Shown here one piece after another: positions 5,506 to 6,828 of a stretch of DNA of 6,828 bases. Position numbers and translations under genes: made by a program. Every line of letters starts with the position of its first letter. Position 1 is the first letter of the stretch. This stretch comes from Megamonas hypermegale_A (lineage in GTDB: Bacteria; Bacillota; Negativicutes; Selenomonadales; Selenomonadaceae), in NCBI RefSeq assembly GCF_030371585.1, contig NZ_JAUDCE010000073.1; one strand, given 5' to 3'. Below the pieces are notes generated by a model. It did no database searches and was not told the origin of the DNA. It saw only the letters and a list, made by a program, of their open reading frames with translations.

Positions 5506-6450
5506 ATGGATAATTTAATTTTCAGCCTGAATGCCACCATTCCGGTATTTTTGATGATGGTTCTCGGCATGGTTTTCCGCAAAATCGGTCTGTTTGATGA
5601 GGCGTTCATCACCAAGATGAATAAATTCGTATTTGTCGTAGCACTGCCGGCTCTGCTGTTTGAAGATATCGGCACGGCTGATTTTACGGCCGTATGGGAT
5701 ACTTCGTACGTGCTGTTCTGTTTTATCGCTACATTTTTGAGTATTACGCTGGCATTTATTATTTCCATTCCGTTTCGCAAAAGCGTTTCACAGGGAGAAT
5801 TCGTACAGGCGGCGTACCGCAGCAGCGCGGCGATTATCGGCATGGCATTCGTGCAGAATATCTACGGCGATTACGGCATGGCTTCGCTGATGATTATCGG
5901 CACAGTGCCGCTGTACAATGTAATGGCGGTTGTAGTACTGGCGCTCTTAAAACCGGGGCAAAGCAGCCTCACACCTGCGCTCATGAAAAAAACGCTGAAA
6001 GGCATTGCTACCAATCCGATTATTCTCGGTATTGTCGTCGGAGTTGTTTGGTCGCTGCTGAAAATCCCAATGCCCGTTATTTTGGATAAAACAGTTTCAT
6101 TCCTTGCCGTATTGGCAACACCGCTCGGACTTATGGCGATGGGCGCGGCGTTTAAATTTCAGGGTTTCAGTCAGAATATAAAGCCGATTGTAGTATGCAG
6201 CGTTATGAAGCTTATAGGCTTTGTCATACTATTCATGCCGATAGCCGTATATATGGGCTTCACTGACAGCAAGCTGGTGGCGGCGCTGATAATGCTCGGC
6301 TCGGCGACGACGGTCAGCTGTTATATCATGGCGCGCAATATGGGACATGACGGCACCCTCACCGCCGGAGCAGTTATGCTTACAACACTTGGAAGTGCAT
6401 TTTCATTGACATTATGGCTGTATATATTAAAATGTCTTAACCTTGTGTAG
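5506..6450 (+). CDS. AEC-family (auxin efflux carrier-like) permease
   Basis: This 314-residue inner-membrane protein has about ten hydrophobic segments, near residues 7-26, 40-56, 66-90, 100-118, 122-148, 165-186, 192-216, 226-250, 256-276 and 285-309. They fall in two halves of five, as in the AEC family (TC 2.A.69). Family features are the N-terminal FLMMVLGMVFRKIGL (15-29), LPALLFEDI (48-56), NPIILGIVVGVV (170-181), TPLGLMAMGAAF (205-216) and the polar GSATTVSCYIMA (265-276) in the second half. AEC members export or import small organic anions such as malate or malonate; the substrate cannot be read from the sequence. It is transcribed divergently from the mqn operon with a 186-nt gap between start codons, and stands alone. 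A CRP-type site lies just upstream. A link to menaquinone metabolism is not implied. Confidence 0.9.
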   Translation: MDNLIFSLNATIPVFLMMVLGMVFRKIGLFDEAFITKMNKFVFVVALPALLFEDIGTADFTAVWDTSYVLFCFIATFLSITLAFIISIPFRKSVSQGEFVQAAYRSSAAIIGMAFVQNIYGDYGMASLMIIGTVPLYNVMAVVVLALLKPGQSSLTPALMKKTLKGIATNPIILGIVVGVVWSLLKIPMPVILDKTVSFLAVLATPLGLMAMGAAFKFQGFSQNIKPIVVCSVMKLIGFVILFMPIAVYMGFTDSKLVAALIMLGSATTVSCYIMARNMGHDGTLTAGAVMLTTLGSAFSLTLWLYILKCLNLV

Positions 6451-6487
6451 TTCATTTTTCTTTTGAAGGTTCAAAAGAAAAACGAAC
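6450..6487. repeat. Near-perfect 18-bp inverted repeat at the end of the AEC gene
   Basis: Arms 6450-6467 and 6470-6487 (GTTCATTTTTCTTTTGAA and its complement) match at 17 of 18 positions around a GG centre. The single mismatch is A6454/C6483. The repeat starts on the last base of the stop codon. No U-tract follows on the plus strand, so it is not a standard terminator, though such a stem could end transcription or protect the mRNA 3' end. The T-rich style resembles dispersed intergenic repeats. Confidence 0.75.
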
Positions 6488-6508
6488 CAAAAAGAAAAAA
6501 ACCTTTTT

Positions 6509-6586
6509 AACGTTTCGCTTACGCTGCACTGGGCGAGCCTTTGTAGCCCTTCTCTATAAACAGACAATACAAGGGCTCGAAACGTT
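6509..6586. repeat. Nested inverted repeat, intergenic
   Basis: An outer 9-bp stem pairs AACGTTTCG (6509-6517) with CGAAACGTT (6578-6586). An inner 7-bp stem pairs AGCCCTT (6545-6551) with AAGGGCT (6571-6577). On the right side the two arms are contiguous (16 nt). On the left they are separated by 27 nt that include GCACTGGGCGAGCC. The layout suggests a folded RNA or DNA repeat unit and not a coding remnant. Confidence 0.6.
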
Positions 6587-6681
6587 TGGAATTTGGCTCG
6601 CACCTTCCACTTCCAACTGAGAACAAAATTGAGCTGTTGACACAATATTTTGCTAATTATGCTGAATTTTTGTCTGCGTTG

Positions 6682-6809
6682 GAGATTTTTACGGTAGCTT
6701 CAGCTATTAAGAAAATAGTTTTTTAGCTCTGTTTTTAGTTTAAATGTTTGAGCATAGCGAGTTTTTAAATGTTAGAGATAAAAAACTATTTTCTTAAAGT
6801 AAAAATCTC
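6682..6809. repeat. Long interrupted inverted repeat (about 128 bp)
   Basis: The main arms at 6707-6730 and 6774-6797 match at 23 of 24 positions. An outer 11-bp pair (GAGATTTTTAC, 6682-6692, with 6799-6809) extends the structure after an asymmetric internal loop. The 43-nt centre holds two similar AT-rich halves, one around GTTTAAATGTTTGAG and one around GAGTTTTTAAATGTTAGAG. Arms this long with few mismatches indicate a mobile intergenic element of the MITE or REP type, or a structured transcript. No open frame is associated with it. Confidence 0.7.
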
Positions 6810-6828
6810 TTAGCAGTGCACGAACTAA

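Larger units (their letters stand above)
6451..6828. other. Gene-free, AT-rich, repeat-packed region
   Basis: No convincing gene is seen in these 378 bases. The longest open stretch (minus strand, 6427-6645) runs through the inverted repeats and into the 3' end of the AEC gene. It has no ribosome-binding site or recognisable protein pattern. The content is three inverted-repeat structures, at 6450-6487, 6509-6586 and 6682-6809, with unassigned AT-rich sequence between and after them. Confidence 0.7.

Noticed and set aside
6494..6508. A-run followed by ACC and a T-run downstream of the permease, considered as a terminator.
   Set aside because: The stem would be only A-T pairs with no GC base, too weak to support a terminator call.
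6427..6645. A 72-codon open frame on the minus strand running from the repeat region into the 3' end of the permease.
   Set aside because: It is built from the inverted repeats, has no ribosome-binding site and shows no family resemblance, so it is probably a spurious frame in repeat DNA.
1..6828. tRNA, rRNA, CRISPR array, riboswitch or insertion sequence with a transposase.
   Set aside because: None was seen on reading. There are no regularly spaced direct repeats, no cloverleaf candidates and no transposase-like frames.

Overview
The window looks like chromosomal DNA from an anaerobic bacterium of moderate GC content. Short 18-24 nt intercistronic gaps, strong AGGAG-type ribosome-binding sites and clear sigma-70-type promoters are visible. 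Radical-SAM enzymes of the futalosine (alternative menaquinone) pathway sit beside an AEC transporter. This fits a Gram-negative-type Firmicute (class Negativicutes, gut-associated lineages), but that placement is an inference from gene content and style. No rRNA or marker gene is present to prove it.

Layout from left to right. Positions 1-1070 hold a minus-strand gene for a DUF3737-type right-handed beta-helix protein. It has its own promoter, whose 19-bp spacer carries a perfect dyad (the layout used by MerR-family regulators), and a probable terminator at 47-66. A strong Rho-independent terminator at 1158-1195 closes the next unit. That unit is a four-gene minus-strand operon covering 5383 down to 1158. 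In transcription order it encodes a canonical aminofutalosine synthase (MqnE, GTG start), a second diverged MqnE paralogue, cyclic dehypoxanthinyl futalosine synthase (MqnC), and a nucleoside phosphorylase of the MTAP/PNP fold. Its promoter (TTGTTT, 17 bp, TACAAT) has a 15-bp palindrome in the spacer. Divergently transcribed from it is a 10-TM AEC-family permease (5506-6450), with a perfect TGTGA-N6-TCACA CRP/FNR-type palindrome just upstream. The last 380 bases (6451-6828) contain no convincing gene but are packed with inverted repeats.

How the genes work together. MqnE joins an adenosyl radical to the enolpyruvyl-benzoate made by MqnA to give aminofutalosine. After deamination and loss of the purine, MqnC cyclises the resulting dehypoxanthine futalosine. 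mqnA, mqnB, mqnD and mqnF are not in the window. The phosphorylase-fold protein sits where a futalosine nucleosidase would be expected. It carries the Glu/Asn pair used by 6-oxopurine enzymes, while the motifs that bind phosphate and ribose in its relatives are altered. The most interesting hypothesis in the window is therefore that it is a non-orthologous futalosine nucleosidase replacing MqnB. The tandem mqnE pair, and a 41-nt identical tract shared by mqnC and the second mqnE, suggest an operon still being remodelled by duplication and gene conversion.
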